DNA of 64,000 nucleotides from Actinomadura luzonensis (GCF_022664455.2 NZ_JAKRKC020000001.1:2857001-2921000); one strand, 5' to 3'. Shown: positions 7,989 to 17,312, counted from the stretch's first letter. Notes: generated from the letters alone by a model not told the origin. Numbers and translations are program-made.

Positions 7989-8913
7989 ACAGGGCGCTGA
8001 CCGACTCGCCGTCGTGGATCCTGCGCATGGCCTCGGCCAGGGCGGGCGCGATCGACAACACGGTCAGCTTGTCGCTCGGCTTGGGCGGCGGCACGGTGTT
8101 CGTGCAGACGATCTCCGCCACCTCGGGCAGCGCGCTCAGCCGCTCCACCGCCCCGCCGGAGAACAGCCCGTGCGTGCACGCCACGCGCACCGAGCGCACG
8201 CCCAGGTCGCGCAGCCGGTCGAGCAGCTCGATGACGGTGCTGCCCTTGGCGATCTCGTCGTCCAGGATGATCACGTCCTTGCCGGTCACCTCGCCGATCA
8301 CCGAGCTGATCACCACTCGGTCGTCGCTGAAGCGCTGCTTGGCCCCCATGGCGACGCCGGTGCCGAGCAGCCGGGCGAAGTGCGCGGCCTCCTTGGCGTT
8401 GCCGAGGTCGGGGGAGACGACGACCGTGTTCGACAGGTCGTAGCGGCGGAAGTGCGCGGCCAGCTCGCGCAGCGCGTGCAGGTGGTCGACCGGCACGCTG
8501 AAGAAGCCGTGGACCTGCGGCGAGTGCAGCGTCATCGCCAGGAAGCGGCTCGCGCCGGCCGCCACCATCAGGTCGGCGACGAGCCGCGCGCCGATCGAGA
8601 TGCGCGGCTGGTCCTTCTTGTCGGAGCGGGCGTAGGCGTAGTGCGGCAGCACCACCGTGGTGCGGGCCGCCGACGCGCCGCGCGCCGCGTCCAGCATCAG
8701 CAGCAGCTCGACCAGGTGCTCCTGCACGGGCGGCACCAGCGGCTGGATGAGGAAGACGTCACGCTCGCGGCAGTTCGCCTGGAGCTGCACCTCCAGTACG
8801 TCGTTGGCGAACCGGCTGACCTGCACCGGGTGCAGGGGCGTGCCCAGGTGGGCACAGATCTCTTCGGCCAGTTCGGGATGGGCACTGCCACTGAAGACCG
8901 TGATGTCTCGCAC
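7975..8913 (-). CDS. prs: Ribose-phosphate diphosphokinase (PRPP synthetase)
   Basis: 312 aa. It converts ribose 5-phosphate and ATP to PRPP for nucleotide, histidine and tryptophan synthesis. The N-terminus ITVFSGSAHPELAEEI and the SRFANDVLEVQL segment match the family. HYAYARSDKKDQPR is the flexible catalytic loop region, and VIILDDEIAKGSTV holds the PRPP-binding loop with its acidic pair. The GTG start (8913) has a weak ribosome binding site. It is not next to glmU as the housekeeping prs often is, so it may be a second paralogue; loops such as SRFANDVLEV deviate from the SFSDGE-like consensus of class I enzymes. Confidence 0.88.
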   Translation of the reverse strand: MRDITVFSGSAHPELAEEICAHLGTPLHPVQVSRFANDVLEVQLQANCRERDVFLIQPLVPPVQEHLVELLLMLDAARGASAARTTVVLPHYAYARSDKKDQPRISIGARLVADLMVAAGASRFLAMTLHSPQVHGFFSVPVDHLHALRELAAHFRRYDLSNTVVVSPDLGNAKEAAHFARLLGTGVAMGAKQRFSDDRVVISSVIGEVTGKDVIILDDEIAKGSTVIELLDRLRDLGVRSVRVACTHGLFSGGAVERLSALPEVAEIVCTNTVPPPKPSDKLTVLSIAPALAEAMRRIHDGESVSALFSTS

Positions 8914-8946
8914 GATTCCGTAAGCATAGCCACCGACCGTCCGAAA

Positions 8947-9585
8947 TCACGAGATCAGGTCGGGCGTGAGCGCGCCGAGGTCCGGCAGCACCCGCCAGGC
9001 GAGGGCCAGCGCGTCCGGCGCGGGCGGGTAGCGTGGGTGCGGCACCGCGATCACCCGCATCCCGGCGGCGTGCGCGGAACGCAGCCCGTTGCTGGAGTCC
9101 TCGACCGCGACGCAGCCGCGCGGGTCCACCTGCATGCGCCGCGCCGCCTCCAGGTAGCCGTCGGGCGCGGGCTTGCCGCGTTCGACCTCCTCGGTGGACA
9201 CGGTGGCCGCGAAGCACCCCTCCAGCCCGGCCGCCTCCAGCACCACGTCGATCAGCCGGCGCGGGGACGAGCTGGCCAGCCCCAGCGTGAGCCGCCCGGC
9301 CAGCTTCCGCACGGTCTCCACGGCGCCCGGCATCAGCGGCACCTCGTCGCGGTAGCGCGCGGCCATCCGCTCGACCACCCCGCGCGCGATCTCGTCCGGC
9401 TCCAGGCGCACGCCCAGCTCGTGCAGGTACGCGGCCCACTCGCCGGTGCTCATGCCCATGAGCCGCGACTGGGTGTCGGGCCGCCACGTGCCGCCGTGCC
9501 CGGCCACGAACGCCCGCCGCACCTCCTCCCACACCGGCTCGGAGTCGACCAGCACGCCGTCGAGATCGAACACACAGGCTTCCAT
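8947..9585 (-). CDS. HAD-superfamily hydrolase (beta-phosphoglucomutase-like)
   Basis: 212 aa HAD-IA protein. Motif I is FDLDGVLVDSE with nucleophile Asp7 and general acid Asp9. A helical cap follows (WRPDTQSRLMGMSTGEW). Motif II is in LGLASSSPRRL, motif III is the lysine in RGKPAPDGYL, and motif IV is VEDSSNGLRSA. It should dephosphorylate, or mutate the phosphate of, a small sugar phosphate or similar compound. It stands alone 33 bp downstream of the prs start on the same strand and may share a transcript with it. Confidence 0.88.
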   Translation of the reverse strand: MEACVFDLDGVLVDSEPVWEEVRRAFVAGHGGTWRPDTQSRLMGMSTGEWAAYLHELGVRLEPDEIARGVVERMAARYRDEVPLMPGAVETVRKLAGRLTLGLASSSPRRLIDVVLEAAGLEGCFAATVSTEEVERGKPAPDGYLEAARRMQVDPRGCVAVEDSSNGLRSAHAAGMRVIAVPHPRYPPAPDALALAWRVLPDLGALTPDLIS

Positions 9586-9648
9586 GGTCGATCAGCTAAT
9601 CACACGGCTCCAGCGGCGGCCGGTGTCGCCCCAGGATGTCCTTAATTG

Positions 9649-9670
9649 CCCGAGATTCATGCTTCTCGGG
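9649..9670. promoter_or_regulatory. Inverted repeat upstream of the alkyl sulfatase gene
   Basis: Perfect 7-bp arms CCCGAGA and TCTCGGG with an 8-base loop, 48 bp before the sulfatase ATG. It could be an operator for the sulfatase or the hairpin end of an upstream transcript. No T-run follows. The 132-bp gap has no other evident element. Confidence 0.35.
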
Positions 9671-9717
9671 AAGTTTGTTGAGCTAGCCGGGACGGAGTAC
9701 CGGGCAGGCGCAGAGTC

Positions 9718-11505
9718 ATGGCAGACCTTCCATTTCACGACAGGGGCGACTTCGACGACGCGGATCGCGGCTTCGTCGCCAAGCTCAGCCCCGGCGTGAT
9801 CAAGACCGCCGACGGCAGGGTCGTCTGGGACATCGACGCCTACGACTTCCTCCAGGACGAATGCCCCGACACCGCCCATCCGAGCCTGTGGCGGCAGGCC
9901 CAGCTCCGCGCCCGGCACGGTCTGTACGAGGTCACCGCCGGCGTCTACCAGGTCCGCGGCCTGGACCTGGCCAACCTGACGCTGATCGAGGGCGACAGGG
10001 GCGTCGTCGTCGTCGACCCGCTCGGCTCGGTCGAGTGCGCCGCCGCCGCGCTCAGGCTCTACCGGGCCCACCGCGGCGAGCGCCCCGTCACCGGCGTCGT
10101 CTACACCCACCCCCACGCCGACCACTTCGGCGGCGTGCGCGGCGTCGTCCAGGACGAGGTCCCGATCCTCGCCCCGGCCGGATTCCTGGAGCGGGCGGTG
10201 GCGGACAGCCTGTACGCCGGCCCGGCCAGGGCCCGCCGCGCCGTCTACATGCACGGCCCCGCCCTGCCCCGCTCCCCGGAGGGCCAGATCTGCTCCGGCC
10301 TCGGCCTGGCCGCCGCCTCCGGCACCCGTTCGCTGCTCCCGCCGACGCTTGAGGTCGCGAGCACCGGCCAGGAGGAGACGATCGACGGCGTCCGCCTGCT
10401 CTTCCAGCTCAGCGCCGGCGGGCTGGCGTTCCTGCTGCCCGACCGGCGCGCGCTCGGCCTGCCCGAGCACGCCGCCCACGGCCGGCACGCGGTGCTGTCG
10501 CTGCGCGGCTCGCCGGTGCGCGACCCCCGCGCCTGGGCGCGCGGCCTCGACCGGACGCTCGCCCTGCTCGCCCCGCACGCCGACGTCGCCTTCGCCGCCC
10601 ACCACTGGCCCACCTGGGGCGGCGACGGCATCGCCCGCTTCCTGTCCCGGCAGCGCGACCTGTACGCCTACCTGCACGACCAGACCGTGCGCCTGATCAA
10701 CAAGGGCCTGACCGCCGCCGAGATCGCCGCGGCCGTCCGCCTGCCGCCCGAGCTGGAGCAGACCTGGCACGCCCACGGCTACCACGGCTCGACCGGCCAC
10801 GACGTCAAGGCGATCTACCAGCGGTACCTCGGCTGGTTCGATGGCAACCCGGCCCACCTCTGGGAGCACCCGCCGCGGGAGAGCGCCGTCCGCTACGTCG
10901 AGTGCCTGGGCGGCGGCGCGGCCGTGGTCGCCTTCGCCCGCCGCTACCTCGACGAGAACGACCTGCGCTTCGCCGCCCAGCTCCTCAACCACGCGGTCTT
11001 CGCCGACGAGGGCAACAAGGAGGCCCGCGACCTGCTCGCCGAGGTCTACACCCGGCTCGGCCACGGCGCCGAGAACGCCGCCTGGCGCAACTTCTACCTG
11101 ACGGGCGCGCTGGAGCTGGCCGACGGCATCGTCCCGGCCACGCCGGAGCGGGCCGTGCCGGACGTGCTGGGCGCGCTGAGCGTGGCGCAGATCTTCGACA
11201 CGCTCGCCGTGCGGGTGGACGGGCCGCGCGCCTGGCACGAGCGCCTGTCCATCGACTGGCACCTGACGGACCTCGGCGAGCGCCACCGTACGACGCTCTC
11301 CAACGGCGCGCTCATCCACCAGCCGGACCCGCCCGCCGCCGAGCCGCCCGACCTGACGCTGCGGCTGACCAAGGCGCAGCTCGTGGAGCTGATGGCGGGC
11401 AAGGGCGTGGAGGGCGTGGAGCGGGAGGGCGACACGGCGGCGCTGAAACGCCTGGTGGGGGTGCTGGACCACCCGATCCCGGACTTCGCGATCGTCACGG
11501 CCTGA
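9718..11505 (+). CDS. MBL-fold alkyl sulfatase (SdsA1/BDS1-like)
   Basis: 595 aa. The zinc-binding metallo-beta-lactamase signature THPHADHFGG (130-139) supplies His131, His133, Asp135 and His136. More metal ligands are expected in the downstream AAHHWP segment. A dimerisation region around NPAHLWEHPPRESAVRYVE and a C-terminal SCP2-like lipid-binding domain (about 475-595) match type III alkyl sulfatases, which hydrolyse SDS-like primary alkyl sulfates to alcohol and sulfate. No signal peptide is evident, although many relatives are periplasmic. It would allow use of alkyl sulfates as carbon or sulfur source. No transporter is adjacent. Confidence 0.9.
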   Translation: MADLPFHDRGDFDDADRGFVAKLSPGVIKTADGRVVWDIDAYDFLQDECPDTAHPSLWRQAQLRARHGLYEVTAGVYQVRGLDLANLTLIEGDRGVVVVDPLGSVECAAAALRLYRAHRGERPVTGVVYTHPHADHFGGVRGVVQDEVPILAPAGFLERAVADSLYAGPARARRAVYMHGPALPRSPEGQICSGLGLAAASGTRSLLPPTLEVASTGQEETIDGVRLLFQLSAGGLAFLLPDRRALGLPEHAAHGRHAVLSLRGSPVRDPRAWARGLDRTLALLAPHADVAFAAHHWPTWGGDGIARFLSRQRDLYAYLHDQTVRLINKGLTAAEIAAAVRLPPELEQTWHAHGYHGSTGHDVKAIYQRYLGWFDGNPAHLWEHPPRESAVRYVECLGGGAAVVAFARRYLDENDLRFAAQLLNHAVFADEGNKEARDLLAEVYTRLGHGAENAAWRNFYLTGALELADGIVPATPERAVPDVLGALSVAQIFDTLAVRVDGPRAWHERLSIDWHLTDLGERHRTTLSNGALIHQPDPPAAEPPDLTLRLTKAQLVELMAGKGVEGVEREGDTAALKRLVGVLDHPIPDFAIVTA

Positions 11506-11529
11506 ACCCGTTCCGGAAACGGGGCGTGC

Positions 11530-12051
11530 TCAGGGGTGCGGGCGGGCGGCCTGCTCGTCGAGGAGACGGCCGGCCTGCTCGCCGAGCGCCCGCGCGGCCT
11601 CGGCGCGCATCGCCTGGCAGGCCAGCGCCAGCAGCGTGACCACGGCCGCCGCCAGCCCCGGGCCGGCCACGAGCGGCATCGTCAGCTCGCCCGCGTGCCA
11701 GGCCGCCGCGAGGACCGCCACCGCCGTCACCGTGCCCACCCCGAACATGGCCAGCCAGAGCGGCAACATCCGCACGTACGCGAACAGCAGCGGGAACACC
11801 GGCCACACGAACGGCGCGGCGGCCACGGCGAGCGCCAGCCAGAGCGCCGTCACCGCCGCCAGCCACACCTGCCCGGCCACCGGCCGGTCCTCGACCGAGG
11901 GCCCGGCCGCGTACACGATCCCGAGCAGCACACCCGCGGCGGCCACCCCCACCTGATCCTCGTGGAGCACGGTGACCACGGCGATCGCCAGCAGCCCGAA
12001 GGCCGTGAGGTGCACCGCCCACCCGAGCAGCCGCAACGGTATGTCCATCAT
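11530..12051 (-). CDS. Integral membrane protein, kinase-sensor-like but lacking a kinase
   Basis: 173 aa from ATG 12051 (ATG 12048 is equally possible). Four to five hydrophobic helices are followed by a short helical tail rich in Ala, Glu and Arg (CQAMRAEAARALGEQAGRLLDEQAARPHP). This profile resembles the membrane sensor half and linker of actinobacterial histidine kinases. The coding sequence stops where the DHp helix would begin, and no kinase domain follows on any frame. It may be a truncated sensor or an independent small membrane protein. Function is not recognised. Confidence 0.6.
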   Translation of the reverse strand: MMDIPLRLLGWAVHLTAFGLLAIAVVTVLHEDQVGVAAAGVLLGIVYAAGPSVEDRPVAGQVWLAAVTALWLALAVAAAPFVWPVFPLLFAYVRMLPLWLAMFGVGTVTAVAVLAAAWHAGELTMPLVAGPGLAAAVVTLLALACQAMRAEAARALGEQAGRLLDEQAARPHP

Positions 12052-12103
12052 CAATCACCAACGGTAACCGCCCGGCGGCCGGAAGGCGACGACCGCGGGC
12101 GGA

Positions 12104-13504
12104 TCAGGCGCGCGTCCGCCGCGCGGTGGCGAGGAAGTACAGCGCCCCGGCCAGCACCAGCGCGATCACCACCCCGATGTTCGCCGCCCCGAACGTGGAC
12201 GTCTTCAGCTCCTCGCTCATCAGGAACCCGACGACCTTGGCGATGTTCTCGTCCGCCGAGGTGATGAGCCCCATCCCGACGACCGACGCCACCACGAGCG
12301 ACCCCACCCCCGCCCAGTTGACGGCCGGCCCGCCGGCCCGCAGCAGCCCCTCGTCGTAGCCGTGGCCGCCGTCCCGCAGCCGCCACATGTCCACCAGGAA
12401 GATCGCCACCCAGGCCGCCATGACGACCCCGACGATCGCCAGGAACGCCTGGAAGGTGCCGAAGAAGCTGTCGCTGACGAACAGCAGGTAGTAGCCGCCG
12501 AGCACCATGAGCAGCCCGTCCACGAGCACCGCGTAGTGCCGCCGCAGCGGCACCCCGAGCGCCAGCATGGACAGCCCGGACGAGTAGATGTCCATGATCG
12601 CGCCCGCCAGGAACCCGCCGATCGCGGTCAGCAGGTACGGCAGCAGGAACCACGTCGGCAACGCCCCCGCCAACGCCGCCACCGGGTCGCCGCCCGCCGC
12701 CTCGGCCAGCTTCGGGTCCCCGCCCGTCAGCAGCACGCCGAACACCAGCAGCACCGCCGGCGGCAGCGCCCCGCCGAGCGTCGTCCACAGGGCCACCGCC
12801 CGCCCGGAGGAGCGCGCGGGCAGGTAACGCGAGTAGTCCGCGCCGCAGTTGACCCAGCCCAGGCCGAGCAGGGTCATCGCGAAGATGATCCCGCCGATCC
12901 ACTCGCCGGGCCCGGAGGCGTCCCGCGCCGACGCCCCGAGCTGGGGCAGCATGAGCGCCATGTAGACGACGGTCAGCACGACGAACACGTACGTCAGGTA
13001 GCGCTGCACCACCATGATCAGCGCGTGCCCGTACACGCCGACCGCGATCACCACCAGCGCCGCGACGGCGAAGCAGAGGGCGGTGGCGGTCGTGCGGGGC
13101 AGGCCGGGCGCGAGCCGGCCGAGGATGGCCGCCCCGCTCTGCGCCGACAGCGTGACCAGCACGATCTCCCAGCCGACGTTCGAGACGTACGAGAGGGCGG
13201 CGGGCAGCTTGTTGCCCTGGTAGCCGAACGGCGCCCGGCCGAGCGTCATCGTCGGCACGCCGGACCGGCTGCCGCCGATCGCGACCAGGCCCACCAGCAG
13301 GAACGACAGCGCGTACCCGGCGGCCCCGGTGACGATCGCGGGCACCACGCCGAGGCCGAGCCCGACGATGTAGACGCCGAAGGCGACCCCGAACAGCGAC
13401 AGGTTGGAGCCGGCCCACGGCCAGAAGAGGTCCCTCGGCCGGCCGTGCCGCTCGGCCTCCGGGACCGCGTTGATGCCGTTCTGCTCGACGGCCATCGTGT
13501 CCAT
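12104..13504 (-). CDS. NCS1-family nucleobase (cytosine/purine) permease
   Basis: 466 aa with about twelve membrane helices. The NCS1 hallmark region FWPWAGSNLSLFGVAFGVYIVGLGLG lies in helix 1 (about 27-52), followed by GYALSFLLVG and RAPFGYQGNKLPA. A GWVNCGADYSRYLP segment (about 215-228) corresponds to the substrate and cation region of CodB-like permeases. It imports cytosine, purines, hydantoins or allantoin with Na+ or H+; the substrate is not resolved. It is divergent from the MFS pump, with a 117-bp gap between the two starts. Confidence 0.9.
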   Translation of the reverse strand: MDTMAVEQNGINAVPEAERHGRPRDLFWPWAGSNLSLFGVAFGVYIVGLGLGVVPAIVTGAAGYALSFLLVGLVAIGGSRSGVPTMTLGRAPFGYQGNKLPAALSYVSNVGWEIVLVTLSAQSGAAILGRLAPGLPRTTATALCFAVAALVVIAVGVYGHALIMVVQRYLTYVFVVLTVVYMALMLPQLGASARDASGPGEWIGGIIFAMTLLGLGWVNCGADYSRYLPARSSGRAVALWTTLGGALPPAVLLVFGVLLTGGDPKLAEAAGGDPVAALAGALPTWFLLPYLLTAIGGFLAGAIMDIYSSGLSMLALGVPLRRHYAVLVDGLLMVLGGYYLLFVSDSFFGTFQAFLAIVGVVMAAWVAIFLVDMWRLRDGGHGYDEGLLRAGGPAVNWAGVGSLVVASVVGMGLITSADENIAKVVGFLMSEELKTSTFGAANIGVVIALVLAGALYFLATARRTRA

Positions 13505-13621
13505 GATCGGGACGTTACCTCCCGTTCGTACCGAAACCCATCGCGTGGGGATATCGGGATCGTTACGGCGACGAAATCCTGGTTAGGGAAGGACGATATT
13601 CGCCGGGAGGGGTTGCCGCTC

Positions 13622-15025
13622 ATGGAGGCGTCGGGGATCGACACGCGCAGGCGCGCGCTGGGCGTGTGCCTGGTGGCCGCGTTCATGACCGGGCTCGACG
13701 TCAGCATCGTCAACGTGGCGCTGCCGTCCATCCGCGAGGGCCTCCAGGCGAGCGAGGACGGCCTGCAGTGGACGCTGTCCGGCTACGCGCTCACGTTCGG
13801 CCTGCTGCTGGTCCCCGCCGGGCGGCTCGGCGACGCCCGGAGCCGGCGGACGTTGTTCCTGTGGGGCGTGGTGCTGTTCACGCTGTCCAGCGCCGCCTGC
13901 GGCTTCGCCTGGAGCATGAACGTGCTCATCGTGGCGCGGCTCGTCCAGGGCATGGCGGCCGGCCTGCTGAACCCGCAGGTGTCGGGGCTGATCCAGCAGA
14001 TGTTCCGCGGCTACGAGCGGGGCCGCGCCTTCGGCGCGCTCGGCGCCACGATCGGCGTCTCCACCGCCGCCGGGCCGCTGATCGGCGGGGCCCTGGTGAC
14101 CGCGTTCGGGCCGGAGCTGGGCTGGCGCTGGGTCTTCCTGGTCAACCTGCCGATCGGCCTGGCCCTGGTGCCGCTCGCGCACCGCCTGCTGCCGGCCAGG
14201 ACCACCTCCGACGGCGAGGCCGGCCGGCGGCACGAGAGCATGGACCCGGTCGGCGTGCTGCTGCTCGGCCTCGGCGTGGCCTGCCTCCTGCTGCCCTTCA
14301 TCCAGCAGCACCAGTGGCACGGCCAGGCGAAGTGGCTGCTCGTCCCGCTCGCCCTGCTCGTCCTGGCCGGCTTCGTCGCCTGGGAACGCGCCTACCGCCG
14401 TGAGCCCCTGGTCGACCTGTCCCTGTTCCGCAAGCGTTCCTACAGCCTCGGCTCGGCCATCGCCCTGTTCTACTTCGCGGGCTTCACCGACATCTTCTTC
14501 GCCTTCACCCTCTACCTGCAGAGCGGCCTCGGCTACAGCCCCCTGATGGCGGGCCTGTCGATCACCCCGTTCGCGCTGGGCTCGGCCTCGGCGTCGGTGG
14601 TCGGCGGGCGGCTGGTGTCGAAGGCGGGCCGCCGGCTGGTCACCGCCGGGCTCGTCACCGTGATCGCCGGGCTGGCCGCCACGATGGCCGCCACCCTGCT
14701 CGTGCCCGGCCACCACGTCGGCCTGGCCACCGCCCTGCCGCTGCTCGTCGCCGGCGTGGGCAGCGGCCTGGTCATCTCTCCGAACCAGGCGATCACCCTG
14801 TCCGAGGTGCCGCCCGAGGGCGGCGGCAGCGCGGCCGGGGTCCTGCAGACCGGTCAGCGGCTCGGCTCGTCCATCGGCATCGCGGCGGCCGGCTCGGTCT
14901 TCTTCGGCTCGCTGCCGCAGGGCTGGCCGACCGCGTTCCGGCACGGCCTGTTCGTGGTCCTCGCCTGCGTCTGCGTCGCCCTGCTCGCCGCGCTGCTCGA
15001 CCTCGCCCGCACCCGCCGCGCCTGA
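13622..15025 (+). CDS. MFS drug exporter, DHA2 (EmrB/QacA-like)
   Basis: 467 aa. Start chosen at ATG 13622 because GGGAGGGG (13605-13612) lies 9 bases upstream and the protein then begins just before helix 1. Motif D1, LDVSIVNVALPSI, and motif A, GRLGDARSRRTLFLWG, are clear. Motif C is near GATIGVSTAAGPLIGGAL. About 13-14 helices are predicted, as in the DHA2 group, which export drugs or metabolites with protons. No adjacent regulator is obvious, and the divergent gene is a nucleobase permease. Confidence 0.9.
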   Translation: MEASGIDTRRRALGVCLVAAFMTGLDVSIVNVALPSIREGLQASEDGLQWTLSGYALTFGLLLVPAGRLGDARSRRTLFLWGVVLFTLSSAACGFAWSMNVLIVARLVQGMAAGLLNPQVSGLIQQMFRGYERGRAFGALGATIGVSTAAGPLIGGALVTAFGPELGWRWVFLVNLPIGLALVPLAHRLLPARTTSDGEAGRRHESMDPVGVLLLGLGVACLLLPFIQQHQWHGQAKWLLVPLALLVLAGFVAWERAYRREPLVDLSLFRKRSYSLGSAIALFYFAGFTDIFFAFTLYLQSGLGYSPLMAGLSITPFALGSASASVVGGRLVSKAGRRLVTAGLVTVIAGLAATMAATLLVPGHHVGLATALPLLVAGVGSGLVISPNQAITLSEVPPEGGGSAAGVLQTGQRLGSSIGIAAAGSVFFGSLPQGWPTAFRHGLFVVLACVCVALLAALLDLARTRRA

Positions 15026-15055
15026 CCCCGCGTCCGCCGCGCCCGCCCTGAACGC

Positions 15056-15322
15056 TCAGAACTCGCATCCGCCCGGGTCGAGCAGGTCGTCGTCGTCGAA
15101 CTCCGGGGGCGGAGGCGGCGGCGCCGGCCGCCACGAGCCGCGGTCCAGCCCCGCGCCCGTGGGCCCGGAGACCCGCACGGTGAGCCCGTGACCGCCGCGG
15201 GGACCGGCTTCCAGCGACACCTCGATGTCCCGCAACGCCCTGTCCTCCTGCTCTCGCCACCTGTCGTCCGATCCGAATGATGGACGGCCCGGATGCACGG
15301 AGCGTGGCGAAACGCCCCTCAT
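15056..15322 (-). CDS. Small hypothetical protein with Pro-run and acidic C-terminus
   Basis: 88 aa from ATG 15322, preceded by GCGAGGTG. The middle (DIEVSLEAGPRGGHGLTVRVSG) could form a short beta sheet. It is followed by seven prolines, FDDDDLL, and a final GGCEF with a single cysteine. The sequence is not recognised. It lies in the gap between the MFS and MazG-like genes on the opposite strand, so it could also be spurious. Keeping third-position GC bias and having a plausible ribosome binding site are the only support. Confidence 0.4.
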   Translation of the reverse strand: MRGVSPRSVHPGRPSFGSDDRWREQEDRALRDIEVSLEAGPRGGHGLTVRVSGPTGAGLDRGSWRPAPPPPPPEFDDDDLLDPGGCEF

Positions 15323-15385
15323 GGCACCTCGCTTACCGAATCTCGATCCCCTGTAGGGGCGGCGCGGGACCCGTAGACTCCGGTC

Positions 15386-15685
15386 GTGGACCTGCGGCAG
15401 CTCACCGACGCGATCGAGGCCGTCTCCAGCCGGTACGCCGCCTCGCTCGGCGTCGAGCGGGACGACGTCTGGCACCTGCTGAAGCTCCAGGAGGAGGTGG
15501 GCGAGCTCACCCAGGCGTTCCTGACGCGCACCGGCCGCGCCAGGACCAGGGGCCGCACGCCCGACGAGATCGAGTCGGACTTCCGGTCGGAGCTGGCCGA
15601 CGTCCTCTGCCACGTGCTGCTGCTCGCCCACCACCACGGGGTGGACCTGCAGGCGGAGGTCGACCGCAAATGGCTGAGACGCTGA
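15386..15685 (+). CDS. MazG-like nucleotide pyrophosphohydrolase
   Basis: 99 aa all-alpha NTP-PPase. LQEEVGELTQAFL carries the EExxE metal motif, and the second acidic pair is in ELADVLCHVLLL (ExxD). The length fits single-domain MazG-like proteins of actinobacteria rather than full MazG. It should hydrolyse nucleoside triphosphates, often non-canonical ones, to monophosphate and pyrophosphate. Start is GTG 15386. It ends 73 bases before the NmrA-like reductase. Confidence 0.85.
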   Translation: MDLRQLTDAIEAVSSRYAASLGVERDDVWHLLKLQEEVGELTQAFLTRTGRARTRGRTPDEIESDFRSELADVLCHVLLLAHHHGVDLQAEVDRKWLRR

Positions 15686-15758
15686 AAAACGGGTGGCGCG
15701 GCGGTGCCGGGCGGCAGTTCACTGGGCCCGTCCCGCCCAGCAGAGGAGTCCTCCCCGC

Positions 15759-16526
15759 ATGATCGTGATCACGGGCGCGTCCGGCGCTCTCGGCCGTCTC
15801 GTCCTCGACCGCCTGCGCGCCGCCGGGGCGGAGGCGACGGCCGTGGTCCGCGACCTCGCCCGCGCGCCCGCCGGCGTTCCCGCACGTCAGGGCGACTACG
15901 ACGACCCGGCGAGCCTGCGGGCCGCCTTCGCGGGCGCCGGGCGGCTCCTGCTGATCTCCTCCCCGGAGCTCGACACCGCCCGCCGCGTCGCGCAGCACCG
16001 CAACGCCGTGACCGCCGCCAAGGAGGCCGGCGTGGGCGCGCTCGTCTTCACCAGCTTCCTGGACGCCGACACCGTCGCGACGGGCCTGACCGAGGCGTAC
16101 CACGCGACCGAGCGGGCCGTCCTGGACAGCGGGCTGCCGTACACGCTGCTGCGCCACCCCTTCTACAGCGACGCCCTCCTGCCCAGGGTCACCGCCGACG
16201 GGGAGATCACCGGCACCACCGGCGGGCGCGGCCTCAACACCGCCTTCCGCTCCGACCTGGCGGCCGCGGCGGCGAACGTCCTGACCGGCGACGGCCACCT
16301 GGGCCGCGCCTACGACCTCACCGGCCCGCTCTGGACCCACCCGGAGGTCGCCGCGGCCCTCGGCGTCCCCTACCGCGAGCTGCCCCCGGACGCCGAGCAG
16401 GGCCCGATGGCCTGGATCTCCGCCCGCGTCCGAGCGGGCGCCCTGGAACGGCAGACCCCCGACCTCGAACGCCTCCTCGGCGGCCCCGCCGAGACGGTCC
16501 TCGCCCGCCTCCAGCGCCGGCCCTGA
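15759..16526 (+). CDS. NmrA-like NAD(P)-binding quinone reductase
   Basis: 255 aa. Start at ATG 15759, with GAGGAG at 15743-15748. The N-terminal GASGALGRLVLDRL is the glycine-rich NAD(P) motif of atypical SDRs. QGDYDDPASLRAAFAGAGRLLLIS, LVFTSFLDAD and SGLPYTLLRHPFYSD match the NmrA/QOR2 (SDR_a5) group, which lacks the usual Tyr-Lys pair. Such proteins reduce quinones or sense redox state. A possible operon with the downstream methyltransferase is suggested by the 37-base gap. Confidence 0.85.
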   Translation: MIVITGASGALGRLVLDRLRAAGAEATAVVRDLARAPAGVPARQGDYDDPASLRAAFAGAGRLLLISSPELDTARRVAQHRNAVTAAKEAGVGALVFTSFLDADTVATGLTEAYHATERAVLDSGLPYTLLRHPFYSDALLPRVTADGEITGTTGGRGLNTAFRSDLAAAAANVLTGDGHLGRAYDLTGPLWTHPEVAAALGVPYRELPPDAEQGPMAWISARVRAGALERQTPDLERLLGGPAETVLARLQRRP

Positions 16527-16563
16527 CCGGCATCGGCATCGGCATCCACTACGGTGGCGGGTC

Positions 16564-17277
16564 ATGACCGACTTCATCTCCCTCCCCTTCTACGACCTGT
16601 TCCACGAGAACGGCCACGTCCCGGTCATCCGTGAGACGCTGCCCTCGCTGCTCACCGGCGTGACGAGGAGCATCCTGGAGGTCGGCGCCGGCACCGGCCT
16701 GATCACCACGTCGCTGGCCGACTGGAGCCCGGCCGAGATCTTCGCCCTTGAGCCCTCGGACGGGATGCGCGCCATCCTGCTGTCCCGGCTGAACGCCCGC
16801 CCGGAGCTGCTCGACCGCGTGACGGTGCTGCCCTGCGACGCGCTGAGCGTGCGGCTGCCCGAGCCGGCCGAGTGCGTCGTGATGATCAACGTCCTGTATT
16901 CCTTGCCGCACGACTACCGCAGGCGCCTGTGGCCGGTCCTCGCCGAGCAGCTCGAACCCGGCGGCCTGCTGGTCTTCACCTGGCGGGCCGGCGGCGCCCC
17001 GCAGGTGCGTCCCGTCGAGAGGCTGGAGTCCCGGCGGGTGGGCCGGCACACCTACTCCGTGTGGTCCGGAGTCACCGAGTCGGACGAGAAGGAGACCTTC
17101 ACGGGCCGCTTCGTCTACCGGATCACCGAGGGCGACGAGGTGATCAGCGAGGAGGAGGTCGTCGGCGAGGCCTATCGCCCGCTCTGGGAGACGGTGGAGA
17201 GCGAGCTGACCGGGGCCGGCTTCACCCAGCAGCCCGGCGCCCCCGACGGGCTCCTCGCCTGGCGCCGCGCCGGTTGA
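16564..17277 (+). CDS. Class I SAM-dependent methyltransferase
   Basis: 237 aa. SAM motif I is ILEVGAGTGLITTSLA (about 37-52), and FALEPSDGMRAILL supplies the acidic residue for the ribose. CVVMINVLYSLPHDYR is motif II/post-motif II, and LLVFTWRAGG is motif III. The C-terminal lobe (VTESDEKETFTGRFVYRI) is a small beta domain that likely binds the acceptor. The substrate is unknown. It follows the NmrA-like reductase closely and may act on the same metabolite. Confidence 0.85.
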   Translation: MTDFISLPFYDLFHENGHVPVIRETLPSLLTGVTRSILEVGAGTGLITTSLADWSPAEIFALEPSDGMRAILLSRLNARPELLDRVTVLPCDALSVRLPEPAECVVMINVLYSLPHDYRRRLWPVLAEQLEPGGLLVFTWRAGGAPQVRPVERLESRRVGRHTYSVWSGVTESDEKETFTGRFVYRITEGDEVISEEEVVGEAYRPLWETVESELTGAGFTQQPGAPDGLLAWRRAG

Positions 17278-17312
17278 GTAGCCCCCTGCTCAGGCGCGCG
17301 CCCGCCGCCCCG

